Below, piece by piece: positions 7,885 to 14,468 of a stretch of DNA of 17,209 nt. Under the pieces are notes generated by a model. The model worked only from the letters and a program-made list of their open reading frames with translations. It was not told the origin of the DNA and did no database searches. The position numbers and the translations under genes were made by a program. Position 1 is the stretch's first letter, and each line of letters opens with the position of its first letter. Origin of the DNA: Verrucomicrobiota bacterium (GTDB lineage Bacteria; Verrucomicrobiota; Verrucomicrobiia; Opitutales; Intestinicryptomonadaceae); NCBI GenBank assembly GCA_023450935.1, contig JAEXGH010000013.1:1-17209 (forward strand), given 5' to 3'.

Positions 7885-7921
7885 AAGAAGCCCGCAACCT
7901 CAGTAAGGAAGCGGGCTTCTT
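7885..7921 (-). terminator. Terminator after tRNA-Leu
   Basis: An 11-bp perfect stem (7885-7895 with 7911-7921, core AAGCCCGC/GCGGGCTT) with a 15-base loop begins 6 bases after the tRNA 3' end. On the minus strand the 3' arm ends in TTCTTT, giving a short, interrupted U tract. The position and stem strength fit a terminator of the tRNA transcript. Between it and the porin promoter (7686-7884) I see no gene. Confidence 0.7.
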
Positions 7922-7926
7922 GCCAC

Positions 7927-8007
7927 TACTCGGGACGGGACTTGAACCCGTATGATGTTACTCGGCGGATTTTAAGTCCGCTGCGTCTACCATTCCGCCA
8001 CCCGAGC
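7927..8007 (-). tRNA. tRNA-Leu (anticodon UAA)
   Basis: 81 bases fold as a class II tRNA. Acceptor GCTCGGG/CCCGAGT has a G1-U72 wobble, and the D arm is GCGGAATGGTAGACGC. The anticodon stem GCGGA/TCCGC holds the loop CTTAAAA, so the anticodon is TAA. The variable arm has 13 bases, the T arm is ACGGGTTCAAGTCCCGT, and the discriminator is A73 as expected for leucine. CCA is not encoded. It lies 63 bases after the stop of the ligase-like gene on the same strand and is followed by a hairpin terminator. Confidence 0.95.
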
Positions 8008-8070
8008 GTTTCGGCTGAAAAATCAAGCCCGAACTCTCGCCAATATCGGACTTCCAGTCAAGTGAAAAAA

Positions 8071-9498
8071 TCAAACGACTCCCGCGTCGTCCCACCTAAA
8101 AAGCGACATCGCAAGAACCCAGAACCCCGCAAGCACGGCAACCGACTGCATCTGCGCCTCAACCGCCGAGGCCGCCAACACAACCGCAAGCGTTGCGAAC
8201 ATAACAATCCCCGAACGGCTGAACGAACGCTTCCAAAGCCATCTAAGCAGCAAAAACACGAATGTTGCGGAGCTTAAAACCAAACCGACGACTCCGTTTT
8301 CAACGAGCTTTTGCAGCAGGTCGGAATCGGGGCTCGCCCAAGAGGAAACGCCCAAATCGCTCCCCTGAAAAAAGGAAAACGCGTTCGGGAACGACGCCGT
8401 TCCGTAGCCGAAAAGCAGGTGCTCTGAGTCGAGCATTTTCAAGGCGTCTTCTGTCAACGCCTTTTTGGAGACGAACCCCTCCGAATTCGCTCCCGCAGTT
8501 TCGTTCCAGAGCACCGATGTATCCGCGCAGATTTTCGCCGCGCCCGAAACCGCGCCCCACCAACCCAACGCTGCGACCGCCGCATAGCAGACAAACGGAA
8601 CGCGCATTTTAGCCAGCCTTTTGGAATGGTCGGTCAAATACCTGAGCATTTTGTGCTTGCGCGCGTTGAATTTCATCGGGACAACCTCGAACGCGAGAAT
8701 CGAAAACGCCGCCGCCGCTAACAGCGAAACCGCCGTTTGGTGGACTGTCTTCCCCTCCCTGAATACGAAAAACGCCAGCACCGCCGCGGCGCAAAAGCAC
8801 ATGAATTTCTGCGAATATAAAAACGGGAAGAGTCTGAATTTATGAACCGAATACAGCGACATCGCCAACGCCGCGCCGCACCAAATTACGCAGAACGACG
8901 GCCAATACGGCGAAAATCCCGTGCGCGAAAAGTTTTCGGAAAGCTCGCCCTCGTAGTTCCACACAAGCACAGCAAACGCTCCCACAAGCGTAATCGCCGC
9001 CGCCGAAACCGCGCCCCAAGTAAGGATTTTCCTTATGATAAAGCGCGAGTCTGTTATCATGAATATGGACAGCCCGCTCCAGAAAGCCGCCAGAGAAACG
9101 AATTCAGCCGAAAACGGAGCGAGCGCGCCGTAGCAAGAGCTCGACGGAACGTTGCCGCCCGACCGCAGAAGTTCGAAATACTCCAAATCGCCGCTTGTAA
9201 TGACCGACAGGCTCGGGTTGAACGCCGCAAACGCCGCTATGGCAATCGACGCCAAAAACGGCAGTGAATACAACAACATATCGCGCACGCGCCCCAGCGG
9301 CGCGAAAGTCCACGAATAAAAATAGTTCACCATATTTACGGGAGCTATAATTCCCGACGCCGCGAAAATCCCCACTACCAAATCGTAATTCTCGCCGAGA
9401 AACAACGCGGGGAAGAACGCCATAAACAGAACGTTTACAATAAGCATACGCTCGTTGTTGTTCCGAGCGGTTTTTATAACTACATCTTCGTCCAACAT
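8071..9498 (-). CDS. O-antigen ligase/polymerase-like multi-pass membrane protein
   Basis: 475 residues, with about 10-12 hydrophobic segments along most of the length. The large periplasmic loop (about 300-395) ends in SPDSDLLQKLVENGVVGL at about 389-406, before the last membrane segments. This matches the conserved region of the Wzy_C/O-antigen ligase family (typically ...HN..L...E.G..G), and LLFGYGTASFPNAF just before it is also typical. Members join O-antigen to lipid A core, polymerise O-units, or ligate other glycans on the periplasmic side. In my alignment by eye the usual His is Asp391, so activity or specificity may differ. The start ATG at 9498 lies 9 bases after the DJ-1-family stop, so it belongs to the rsmA - DJ-1 - ligase run. 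No SD is seen. Ligase and polymerase cannot be told apart from sequence alone. Confidence 0.65.
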   Translation of the reverse strand: MLDEDVVIKTARNNNERMLIVNVLFMAFFPALFLGENYDLVVGIFAASGIIAPVNMVNYFYSWTFAPLGRVRDMLLYSLPFLASIAIAAFAAFNPSLSVITSGDLEYFELLRSGGNVPSSSCYGALAPFSAEFVSLAAFWSGLSIFMITDSRFIIRKILTWGAVSAAAITLVGAFAVLVWNYEGELSENFSRTGFSPYWPSFCVIWCGAALAMSLYSVHKFRLFPFLYSQKFMCFCAAAVLAFFVFREGKTVHQTAVSLLAAAAFSILAFEVVPMKFNARKHKMLRYLTDHSKRLAKMRVPFVCYAAVAALGWWGAVSGAAKICADTSVLWNETAGANSEGFVSKKALTEDALKMLDSEHLLFGYGTASFPNAFSFFQGSDLGVSSWASPDSDLLQKLVENGVVGLVLSSATFVFLLLRWLWKRSFSRSGIVMFATLAVVLAASAVEAQMQSVAVLAGFWVLAMSLFRWDDAGVV

Positions 9499-9507
9499 AA
9501 CGCCGTA

Positions 9508-10053
9508 TTATTCCATAAAACATATTGCCCGCGCAACATCTTTCGACGTTTTTTCGGAAAATACCGCCGAAACTATTTCGAAGGCGAATTCTACCGCCGT
9601 GCCCGCGCCGCGCGAAGTTATGACATTGCCGTCGCGCACGACCGCCGCTGAGACGTCGCAATTTTCCAGTTCCGCAACGCGCGAAGTGTGCGCGGTGCAC
9701 CGCCTGCCCTCAAGCGCGCCCGCAGCCTTCAACACGACGGGCGCGGCGCAAATTGCCGCCACTATTTTCCCCTCCGCGTTATGGCGCGCAAAGAACCGCA
9801 CAACACGCGCGTCGGCAAGCACTTTGTCCGTCCCGGGGCCGCCCGGCAGAACGGCGACGTCGAACGACGCGTTTTGAACGTCGGCAAACGGCGCGTCGCA
9901 CTTTATTTCCAACCCGCTGCGCCCCGTAATGGACAGCGTGTCGGCAACCGCCGCCACCGACACGTCTGCACCCGCGCGTCTGAGAATGTCAATCGGGGCT
10001 ACGGCCTCGAGTTCCTCCACTCCGTCGAAAAGCAATACAACAGCCTTTTTCAT
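9508..10053 (-). CDS. DJ-1/PfpI family protein (YajL/DJ-1-like)
   Basis: 181 residues, the normal size of the single-domain family. Members act in oxidative and carbonyl stress; glyoxalase, deglycase and chaperone roles have been claimed and are debated. The key residues are present: the nucleophile Cys102 in AAICAAPVVL, at the sharp nucleophile elbow; Glu16 in GVEELE, equivalent to DJ-1 Glu18; PGGPGTDKV at 70-78; and the ITSRGAGTAVEFAFEIV block that marks the DJ-1/YajL branch rather than PfpI proteases. The ATG at 10053 has only a weak GGAA nearby. It starts 13 bases after the rsmA stop and runs into the ligase-like gene, so it is likely cotranscribed with both. The family assignment is strong; the physiological substrate is unknown. 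Confidence 0.92.
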   Translation of the reverse strand: MKKAVVLLFDGVEELEAVAPIDILRRAGADVSVAAVADTLSITGRSGLEIKCDAPFADVQNASFDVAVLPGGPGTDKVLADARVVRFFARHNAEGKIVAAICAAPVVLKAAGALEGRRCTAHTSRVAELENCDVSAAVVRDGNVITSRGAGTAVEFAFEIVSAVFSEKTSKDVARAICFME

Positions 10054-10066
10054 AAAAATTCCGTTT

Positions 10067-10900
10067 TCATTTTACGATAGCGTCAAGCTCGCGCCAGTGT
10101 TCCGCGCCGATTCGTTCCGGACGGGAATCGCCCGAAATTTCCGCGTCGGCTTCCAGCCAGCGCAACATGACGTCGGCAAAATCTCCCGCCGATTTTGCTA
10201 TTGAGGAAATCTGCTTGCGGCGTTTGGAAAACGCGTAGCGCATAATCTCCTTTGTAGCGGGCTTGAAAGCGAACGGTTTTTCCCTGCGCCTCAGCGCGAG
10301 CAAAACGGAATCCACCGACGGCTTCGGGTAGAAGCACGATGCCGACACTTTGTGGCGCGCCGAAATTTCATACGCCTGCCCAAGACAAATCGAAATCGGC
10401 GAATAGTCCCCGCCGTCGCGCGCGCAGAAACGGTCGGCCGCCTCCTTTTGCAGCATAAGCGACATCGCGCACGGCAGCTTCCCTGAAAGGATTTTGTCGA
10501 GCCACGGCGTGCTGATTGCATACGGAAGGTTGGCGACGACTTTAAAGTCGGAGGGGAAATCGTCGGGCAGGCCGGCCCGCGGAAATTCCACTGCGTCGGC
10601 GTTTACAAGCGAAAGGTTTTCGGCGGCGTAGCGGCCTTTCAGGAACGCAAAAAGCTCCCTGTCGAGTTCCACCGCATGGACGCGCGCGCCCGCGCCCAAG
10701 AGCGCGCCCGTAAGCGTTCCCAGCCCCGGTCCGACTTCCACTATTTCGTCGCCCGCGCGCACGCCGGCAAGCTCGAGCGATTTCCTGACGATGTTCGAAT
10801 CAATCAGAAAATTCTGTCCCAGTTTCTTCACGGGCGTGTGCCCTATTTCCCTGAGCAGTTCCCTTGTGCGCGACGGCGTAAGTTGTCCGTTTGTCTCCAT
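10067..10900 (-). CDS. rsmA: 16S rRNA (adenine1518/1519-N6)-dimethyltransferase RsmA/KsgA
   Basis: 277 residues, the usual length. The enzyme dimethylates two adjacent adenines in the 3'-terminal hairpin of 16S rRNA late in 30S assembly. Visible motifs: LGQNFLID at the N-terminus, the SAM-binding IVEVGPGLGTLT, the acidic VELDRE of motif II, and the catalytic VANLPYAIST (NLPY, motif IV). FYPKPSVDSVLLAL and the C-terminal RKQI helical region are also present. The frame stays open upstream to 11368 over mazG, but that part is antisense to mazG, and METNGQLTPSRTRELL is a natural start, so I use the ATG at 10900. No SD is present. It heads the minus-strand run and is divergent from mazG across 67 bases. 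Confidence 0.96.
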   Translation of the reverse strand: METNGQLTPSRTRELLREIGHTPVKKLGQNFLIDSNIVRKSLELAGVRAGDEIVEVGPGLGTLTGALLGAGARVHAVELDRELFAFLKGRYAAENLSLVNADAVEFPRAGLPDDFPSDFKVVANLPYAISTPWLDKILSGKLPCAMSLMLQKEAADRFCARDGGDYSPISICLGQAYEISARHKVSASCFYPKPSVDSVLLALRRREKPFAFKPATKEIMRYAFSKRRKQISSIAKSAGDFADVMLRWLEADAEISGDSRPERIGAEHWRELDAIVK

Positions 10901-10912
10901 AAAACACGCATT

Positions 10913-10945
10913 ATTGTTGCAATCGGGCAAATAATAGGCAACAAT
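10913..10945. promoter_or_regulatory. Divergent rsmA/mazG promoter region with inverted repeat
   Basis: The 67-base spacer between the two ATGs is AT-rich. It holds a perfect 8-bp inverted repeat, ATTGTTGC (10913-10920) / GCAACAAT (10938-10945), with 17 bases between the arms. Possible promoter parts overlap it: TTGCAA (10917-10922), 17 bases, then AACAAT (10940-10945) toward mazG, and a TATTAT -10 (10936-10931) toward rsmA. The arms may simply be part of two back-to-back promoters, or an operator. Core elements are assigned by eye and are weak. Confidence 0.4.
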
Positions 10946-10967
10946 TATTTTACATAAAAGCCCGAAA

Positions 10968-11591
10968 ATGGAATCAGTAGACAAACTTGTAGAAATAATA
11001 AAAGCCCTGCGCTCGCCCGACGGTTGTCCGTGGGACAGAAAGCAGACGCACAAGTCGCTGCGCGGCCACCTCGTGGAGGAATGTGCGGAACTGCTTGAGG
11101 CAATCGACCTCGACAGCCCGGAAAAAATGCGCGAAGAGCTCGGCGACATTCTCATGCACATAACCCTGCACGCCGAAATTGCCGCGGAACAAAACCAATT
11201 CTCGCTCGACGACGTTGCGCGCGAAATAGACGAAAAGCTCGTCCGCCGCCACCCCCACGTTTTCGGCGACAAAACCGCAAGCTCCTGCGACGACGTTCTC
11301 AAAATCTGGGAACAGGTCAAAGCGCAGGAAAAAAAGGAGCGCGTTGTAGGCAGACTTTTCGACGGCATTCCGCCCGAACTCTCCGCGCTGCGCTACGCGC
11401 TCGACATCGCAAAAAAGGCGACGCCCGAAGTCCTCGACAAAACTCCCGCTCCGAATTCCGATGCGCTCGAAATAGGCAAACGCCTCTTCGACACCGTCCG
11501 TCTTGCCGCCGAGAGGAAAATAGAGCCCGAAGGCGCATTGCGCGACTACATTGCGCAAATCAAAAAAGAGGCCGACAAAGAGGGCATCTAA
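10968..11591 (+). CDS. mazG: Nucleoside triphosphate pyrophosphohydrolase MazG
   Basis: 207 residues. MazG hydrolyses NTPs and dNTPs to monophosphates plus pyrophosphate and acts in nucleotide-pool cleaning. The N-terminal domain carries the family signature: RSPDGCPWDRKQTHKSL (15-31), the metal-binding glutamates E37, E38 and E41 in HLVEECAEL, and E57/D60 in EELGDILMH. RRHPHVFGD (93-101) and the linker VKAQEKKER follow. The C-terminal half (VGRLFDGIPPELSALRYAL onward) is a shortened second MazG unit. At 207 residues it is shorter than E. coli MazG (263) and lacks the second set of metal residues, which is common in other phyla. There is no SD before the ATG at 10968. The next gene begins directly after its stop (TAAATG), so the pair is surely one transcript. 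Confidence 0.93.
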   Translation: MESVDKLVEIIKALRSPDGCPWDRKQTHKSLRGHLVEECAELLEAIDLDSPEKMREELGDILMHITLHAEIAAEQNQFSLDDVAREIDEKLVRRHPHVFGDKTASSCDDVLKIWEQVKAQEKKERVVGRLFDGIPPELSALRYALDIAKKATPEVLDKTPAPNSDALEIGKRLFDTVRLAAERKIEPEGALRDYIAQIKKEADKEGI

Positions 11592-12329
11592 ATGGCTGGG
11601 CTTGCCGACGGCTCGATGTTCATACCCGACCCGAACGGCGGAACGGGCGCAACCGTGGCGTTCAAGCGTCTGGCGGTATCGCGCTCGTTCAGGCTTACGG
11701 TCAAAGACGGCGGCCGCGCGGTGCTTACAATGCCCAAGTATGCCTCAAAAAAAGAGGCTCTGGCATTTCTCGAAAAAAATACCGGCTGGCTGCTCGAAAA
11801 AATCGCCGCCGCAAAAAAGGCGAAAACGCTCGCCCAATACCTGCGCGAAGGCGGCGCGGTCTACGCGCTCGGCAGCGAGATTTCGGTGGTTGAAATACCC
11901 TCGCGCACATCGCCGTTTTTTGTGGACGACTTCGAAAACGGCAAACTCGTTTTCGCGCTTGCGGAAGACAACCCCGACGCGCAAATACAAAAACTGTTTC
12001 TCGAATACGCGGCAAAAAAGCTGCAAATTTTGTGCGCGCGGTTGTCGGAACAAACTGGGCTGAAATTTTCGCGCGTGAGTGTGCGCGACCAGTCGAGCCG
12101 CTGGGCATCGCGCTCCTCAAGCGGGACGCTTTCGCTGAACTGGCGCATTATGCTGCTTAGGCCCGAGCACCAAAAATACGTGGTTTTGCACGAGCTCGCG
12201 CACACAAAATTTATGGACCATTCCGTCTCTTTCTGGATTTTTCTGAACAGAATCTGCCCGAACGCGCAAAAACTCGACCGCGAAATATCGCGCTTGGGCG
12301 TCGAATTTTTCGCAATCAAGCTCGCCTGA
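11592..12329 (+). CDS. YgjP/DUF45-type zinc metallopeptidase
   Basis: 245 residues. The C-terminal half is the YgjP-like metallopeptidase domain (DUF45, gluzincin/WLM-like): SVRDQSSRWASRSSSGTLSL (163-182), then YVVLHELAHTKFMDHSVSFW. Zinc ligands are H200 and H204 of HELAH, with H210 as the likely third, and E201 is the catalytic base. The N-terminal half is the usual beta-rich substrate-like domain (SRSFRLTVKDGGRAVLTMPK). The family consensus SRWGSC reads SRWASR here, so the Gly and Cys are both changed. The ATG at 11592 directly follows the mazG TAA with no gap; a short start extension is unlikely because it would run into mazG. The cellular substrate of this family is unknown. The protein is predicted cytoplasmic, with no signal peptide. 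Confidence 0.87.
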   Translation: MAGLADGSMFIPDPNGGTGATVAFKRLAVSRSFRLTVKDGGRAVLTMPKYASKKEALAFLEKNTGWLLEKIAAAKKAKTLAQYLREGGAVYALGSEISVVEIPSRTSPFFVDDFENGKLVFALAEDNPDAQIQKLFLEYAAKKLQILCARLSEQTGLKFSRVSVRDQSSRWASRSSSGTLSLNWRIMLLRPEHQKYVVLHELAHTKFMDHSVSFWIFLNRICPNAQKLDREISRLGVEFFAIKLA

Positions 12330-12357
12330 AGCCGTTGCGGCGCGCGGCTAAAATGGA

Positions 12358-12387
12358 TTGACAAGCATTCCGAATAGTTGGTTTATT
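12358..12387 (+). promoter_or_regulatory. Promoter of the phosphoglycosyl transferase gene
   Basis: A perfect -35 TTGACA (12358-12363) is followed after 18 bases by TTTATT (12382-12387, 4/6). Transcription would start about 12394-12396, at or next to the ATG at 12396, so the mRNA would be leaderless or nearly so. No SD is present. Confidence 0.55.
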
Positions 12388-12395
12388 TTAGCCGT

Positions 12396-13028
12396 ATGTA
12401 TAAAAATTTCTTCAAGCGTTTTTTCGATTTTCTGGGAGCGGCGGCGTTGATTGCCGCGCTGTCGCCCGTATATGCGGTTGTGGCGATACTTGTGAAAAGG
12501 AAAATGGGAAGCCCCGTGCTTTTCGAGCAGGACAGACCGGGGCTCGATGAAAAAATCTTCAAGCTCTACAAATTCAGAAGTATGACTTCCGAAACAGACG
12601 CCGACGGCAAGCTTCTGCCCGACGCCCAGCGGCTGACGAAACTCGGCAAATTTTTGCGCGAAACAAGCCTCGACGAAATTCCGCAATTTTTCAACGTCCT
12701 CAAGGGCGATATGTCGTTCATAGGCCCGCGCCCGCTTCTGGTGCGCTACCTGCCCTACTATACCAAGCGCGAACGCCTGCGCCACTCGGTGCGTCCGGGT
12801 ATAACGGGGCTTGCTCAGGTGAACGGCAGAAACTGCATAGGCTGGAACGAAAAACTTGCCTTCGACGTTCAATACGCCGAAAACGTCTCCCTTCTGGGCG
12901 ACATCAAAATCGCGCTTTCCACTGTCGAAAAGGTGCTGAAGCATTCCGACGTAAAAGTCGGCATGGAGAATTTCCTCGACGTAAAGCGCAAGAAGGAAAT
13001 AGAAGAGGGCAAAATCACGCTCGACTGA
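12396..13028 (+). CDS. Monotopic phosphoglycosyl transferase (PglC/WcaJ-type initiating sugar transferase)
   Basis: 210 residues: the minimal PglC-like form without the long N-terminal extension of WbaP/WcaJ. The family moves a sugar-1-phosphate from a UDP-sugar onto undecaprenyl phosphate, the first membrane step of O-antigen, capsule or protein glycan synthesis. Seen: a basic start, then a re-entrant membrane helix (about 9-33) with the kinking Ser23-Pro24, the FRSM block at 60-63, and the catalytic pair Asp93-Glu94 in TSLDEIPQ. GDMSFIGPRPLL (104-115) and RPGITGLAQVNGR (133-145) follow. The last about 25 residues are charged and lie beyond the family core. The frame could start at a TTG at 12378, but the ATG at 12396 fits the family N-terminus and the promoter. 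It ends 51 bases before the convergent PLP-enzyme gene. The sugar specificity is unknown. Confidence 0.93.
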   Translation: MYKNFFKRFFDFLGAAALIAALSPVYAVVAILVKRKMGSPVLFEQDRPGLDEKIFKLYKFRSMTSETDADGKLLPDAQRLTKLGKFLRETSLDEIPQFFNVLKGDMSFIGPRPLLVRYLPYYTKRERLRHSVRPGITGLAQVNGRNCIGWNEKLAFDVQYAENVSLLGDIKIALSTVEKVLKHSDVKVGMENFLDVKRKKEIEEGKITLD

Positions 13029-13079
13029 GCTTCGGCAAAAAACGGGCTTTGTTTCGGAGCGCAACCGCGCCGCGCAAGC

Positions 13080-13973
13080 CTACGCCAGCGCGTTGAAAAT
13101 TCCGCCCGTGTGCCAAAACAGAATGCGTCCGCCCGCCAAACCGTTTGCCGCGGCGTATTTGAGCATTCCGAAGAGAGCCTTGCCCGAATAGGTGGTGTCG
13201 AAAATTATTCCCAATTCGCGCGCGGCGGCGGCGGCGGTATGCTTGAGTTCGGGGGAAAATTTTTCGTATCCGCCGCAGACGTATTCGTCGGTGAAAATTA
13301 TTTTAGACGGGTCTAAGTCCGCGCCGCAGTGTTCCGCCAATTTTTCCGAAAATTCGGAAATCGCGCGCATTCCGCGCTCCGCGTTTCTGGCGACCGAAAT
13401 GCCGACAACTTTCGTGTTTTTCCAGCCGATTTTCTCCAAGCCAACAAGTATTCCAGCCTGAGTAGAACCCGTGCCCGAGGCGTGGAAAATGTAGTCGGGG
13501 GCGGCAAAGCCCGACGCCGCCAATTCTGCGACCGCCTTTACATACGCAACGCCGCCGCAGATGTCGTGCCCGCCGCCGCGCACGTAATATGGCGAAAATC
13601 CGCGCGCGCGGAACTCGCGCACGGCTTCGTCCATGGCGGCGGAAATTTGCGTTTCGCCGACAAAAACGGTTTCCGCGCCGCACATTCTCGCAATCAGCGC
13701 GTTGCCTTTTTCCGACTCGAACCGCTCGCGCGTTCCGTGGTAGACAAGCCTGCATTTCCAGCCGCGGCGCGCGCACAAAAGCGCAATCGCCCTGCAGTGG
13801 TTCGACTGTATCCCGCCCGTAGTGATGAGCGCGTTCGCGCCTGCGGAGTCGGCTTCGCGCTCGTATTCAAGGGCTTTGCGCGCCTTGTTGCCGCCGCCAA
13901 CTTCGGGAAACAAATCGTCGCGGACAATCGAAAAATCGAGCCCCCCGAACGAAACACTGTCAATTCTCGCCAT
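13080..13973 (-). CDS. PLP-dependent enzyme, D-cysteine desulfhydrase/ACC deaminase family
   Basis: 297 residues, fold-type II PLP enzyme. The likely PLP lysine is K30 in GGGNKARKALE. GGIQSNHCR (53-61) carries the Ser57 equivalent to the active-site Ser of ACC deaminase. ASGTGSTQAG (165-174) binds the cofactor phosphate; DTTYSGKALFGM (259-270) and ILFWHTGG (284-291) complete the family pattern. Known members deaminate D-cysteine, ACC or related beta-substituted D-amino acids in the cytosol; the exact substrate cannot be told. It is about 30 residues shorter than typical members, mostly at the N-terminus. The ATG at 13973 lies 9 bases after the GNAT stop, so this is the last gene of an ATP-grasp - GNAT - PLP operon. 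The context suggests a role in making or breaking an amino-acid building block rather than in cysteine catabolism; that is inference. Confidence 0.85.
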   Translation of the reverse strand: MARIDSVSFGGLDFSIVRDDLFPEVGGGNKARKALEYEREADSAGANALITTGGIQSNHCRAIALLCARRGWKCRLVYHGTRERFESEKGNALIARMCGAETVFVGETQISAAMDEAVREFRARGFSPYYVRGGGHDICGGVAYVKAVAELAASGFAAPDYIFHASGTGSTQAGILVGLEKIGWKNTKVVGISVARNAERGMRAISEFSEKLAEHCGADLDPSKIIFTDEYVCGGYEKFSPELKHTAAAAARELGIIFDTTYSGKALFGMLKYAAANGLAGGRILFWHTGGIFNALA

Positions 13974-13982
13974 CTCGAAAAA

Positions 13983-14468
13983 CTATTTGAAAGTAAGCTC
14001 CAAATCTACCTCGCGGCGGTTTAGCCGCACGTCGAATTTCGGCTCTGAAATTTTGTAGCCCAGATTTTTGTAGAATGCCAAAAGCGCGTCGTTGTTTTCG
14101 ACCCACGTTTTTGCCCTAATTCCGCGCATTCCCAAAGATTTCAAGTGCCGAACCGCAGCGGAGTGCAGCCGCAAGCCCAGAAAAAAGCTCCTGTATTCGG
14201 GCGCAACCCACATGTAGGGCGAAAACGAGTATTCAAAGCCCTCCCGCGCGTAGCCCGCATACAGGCATATTAGTTCGCTTTTGGGCTGATTCCAAGCCCC
14301 GATAAAAAAGGCGTCGGGCGCGTTGGCGAGCTTTTCGGCGTAGGCGTCGAGGTCAAGCCGCGCGGAGAGCGGCGGGAAAAAATCGGCGTCGGAACGCCGT
14401 AAAATGGCGGCTATAGCGGGTTTCAGGTCGGGCGAACGCCCCAAAAACTCTACGTCTATTTTTTCCAT
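13983..14468 (-). CDS. GNAT-family N-acyltransferase
   Basis: 161 residues. GNAT enzymes transfer an acyl group from acyl-CoA (sometimes acyl-ACP) to an amine. The N-terminal DADFFPPLSARLDLDAYAEK (27-46) is a pattern I associate with GNATs in surface-polysaccharide loci. The core strand and pyrophosphate loop follow as WVAPEYRSFFLGLRLHSAAV (87-106). There the usual R-x2-G-x-G/A loop is changed to RSFFLGL, so binding may be altered. The C-terminal NNDALLAFYKNLGYK (125-139) is a typical GNAT ending. The start at 14468 overlaps the end of the ATP-grasp gene by 13 bases (stop at 14456-14458), strong evidence of translational coupling; the longer open frame to 14573 lies inside that gene and is rejected. 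The acceptor is unknown; a sugar amine or amino acid is plausible. Confidence 0.85.
   Translation of the reverse strand: MEKIDVEFLGRSPDLKPAIAAILRRSDADFFPPLSARLDLDAYAEKLANAPDAFFIGAWNQPKSELICLYAGYAREGFEYSFSPYMWVAPEYRSFFLGLRLHSAAVRHLKSLGMRGIRAKTWVENNDALLAFYKNLGYKISEPKFDVRLNRREVDLELTFK

Noticed and set aside
7698..8277. Two short plus-strand frames over the tRNA and the ligase end
   Set aside because: They run through the tRNA-Leu gene and its terminator; the LLGTGLEPV ending is a common false product of antisense tRNA.
10901..11368. N-terminal extension of the rsmA frame
   Set aside because: It lies antisense to mazG with a Ser-rich nonsense product. The family start is the ATG at 10900.
12332..12351. 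Short AGCCG/CGGCT stem after the metallopeptidase gene
   Set aside because: It is a weak 5-bp stem without a T run, so I do not call it a terminator.
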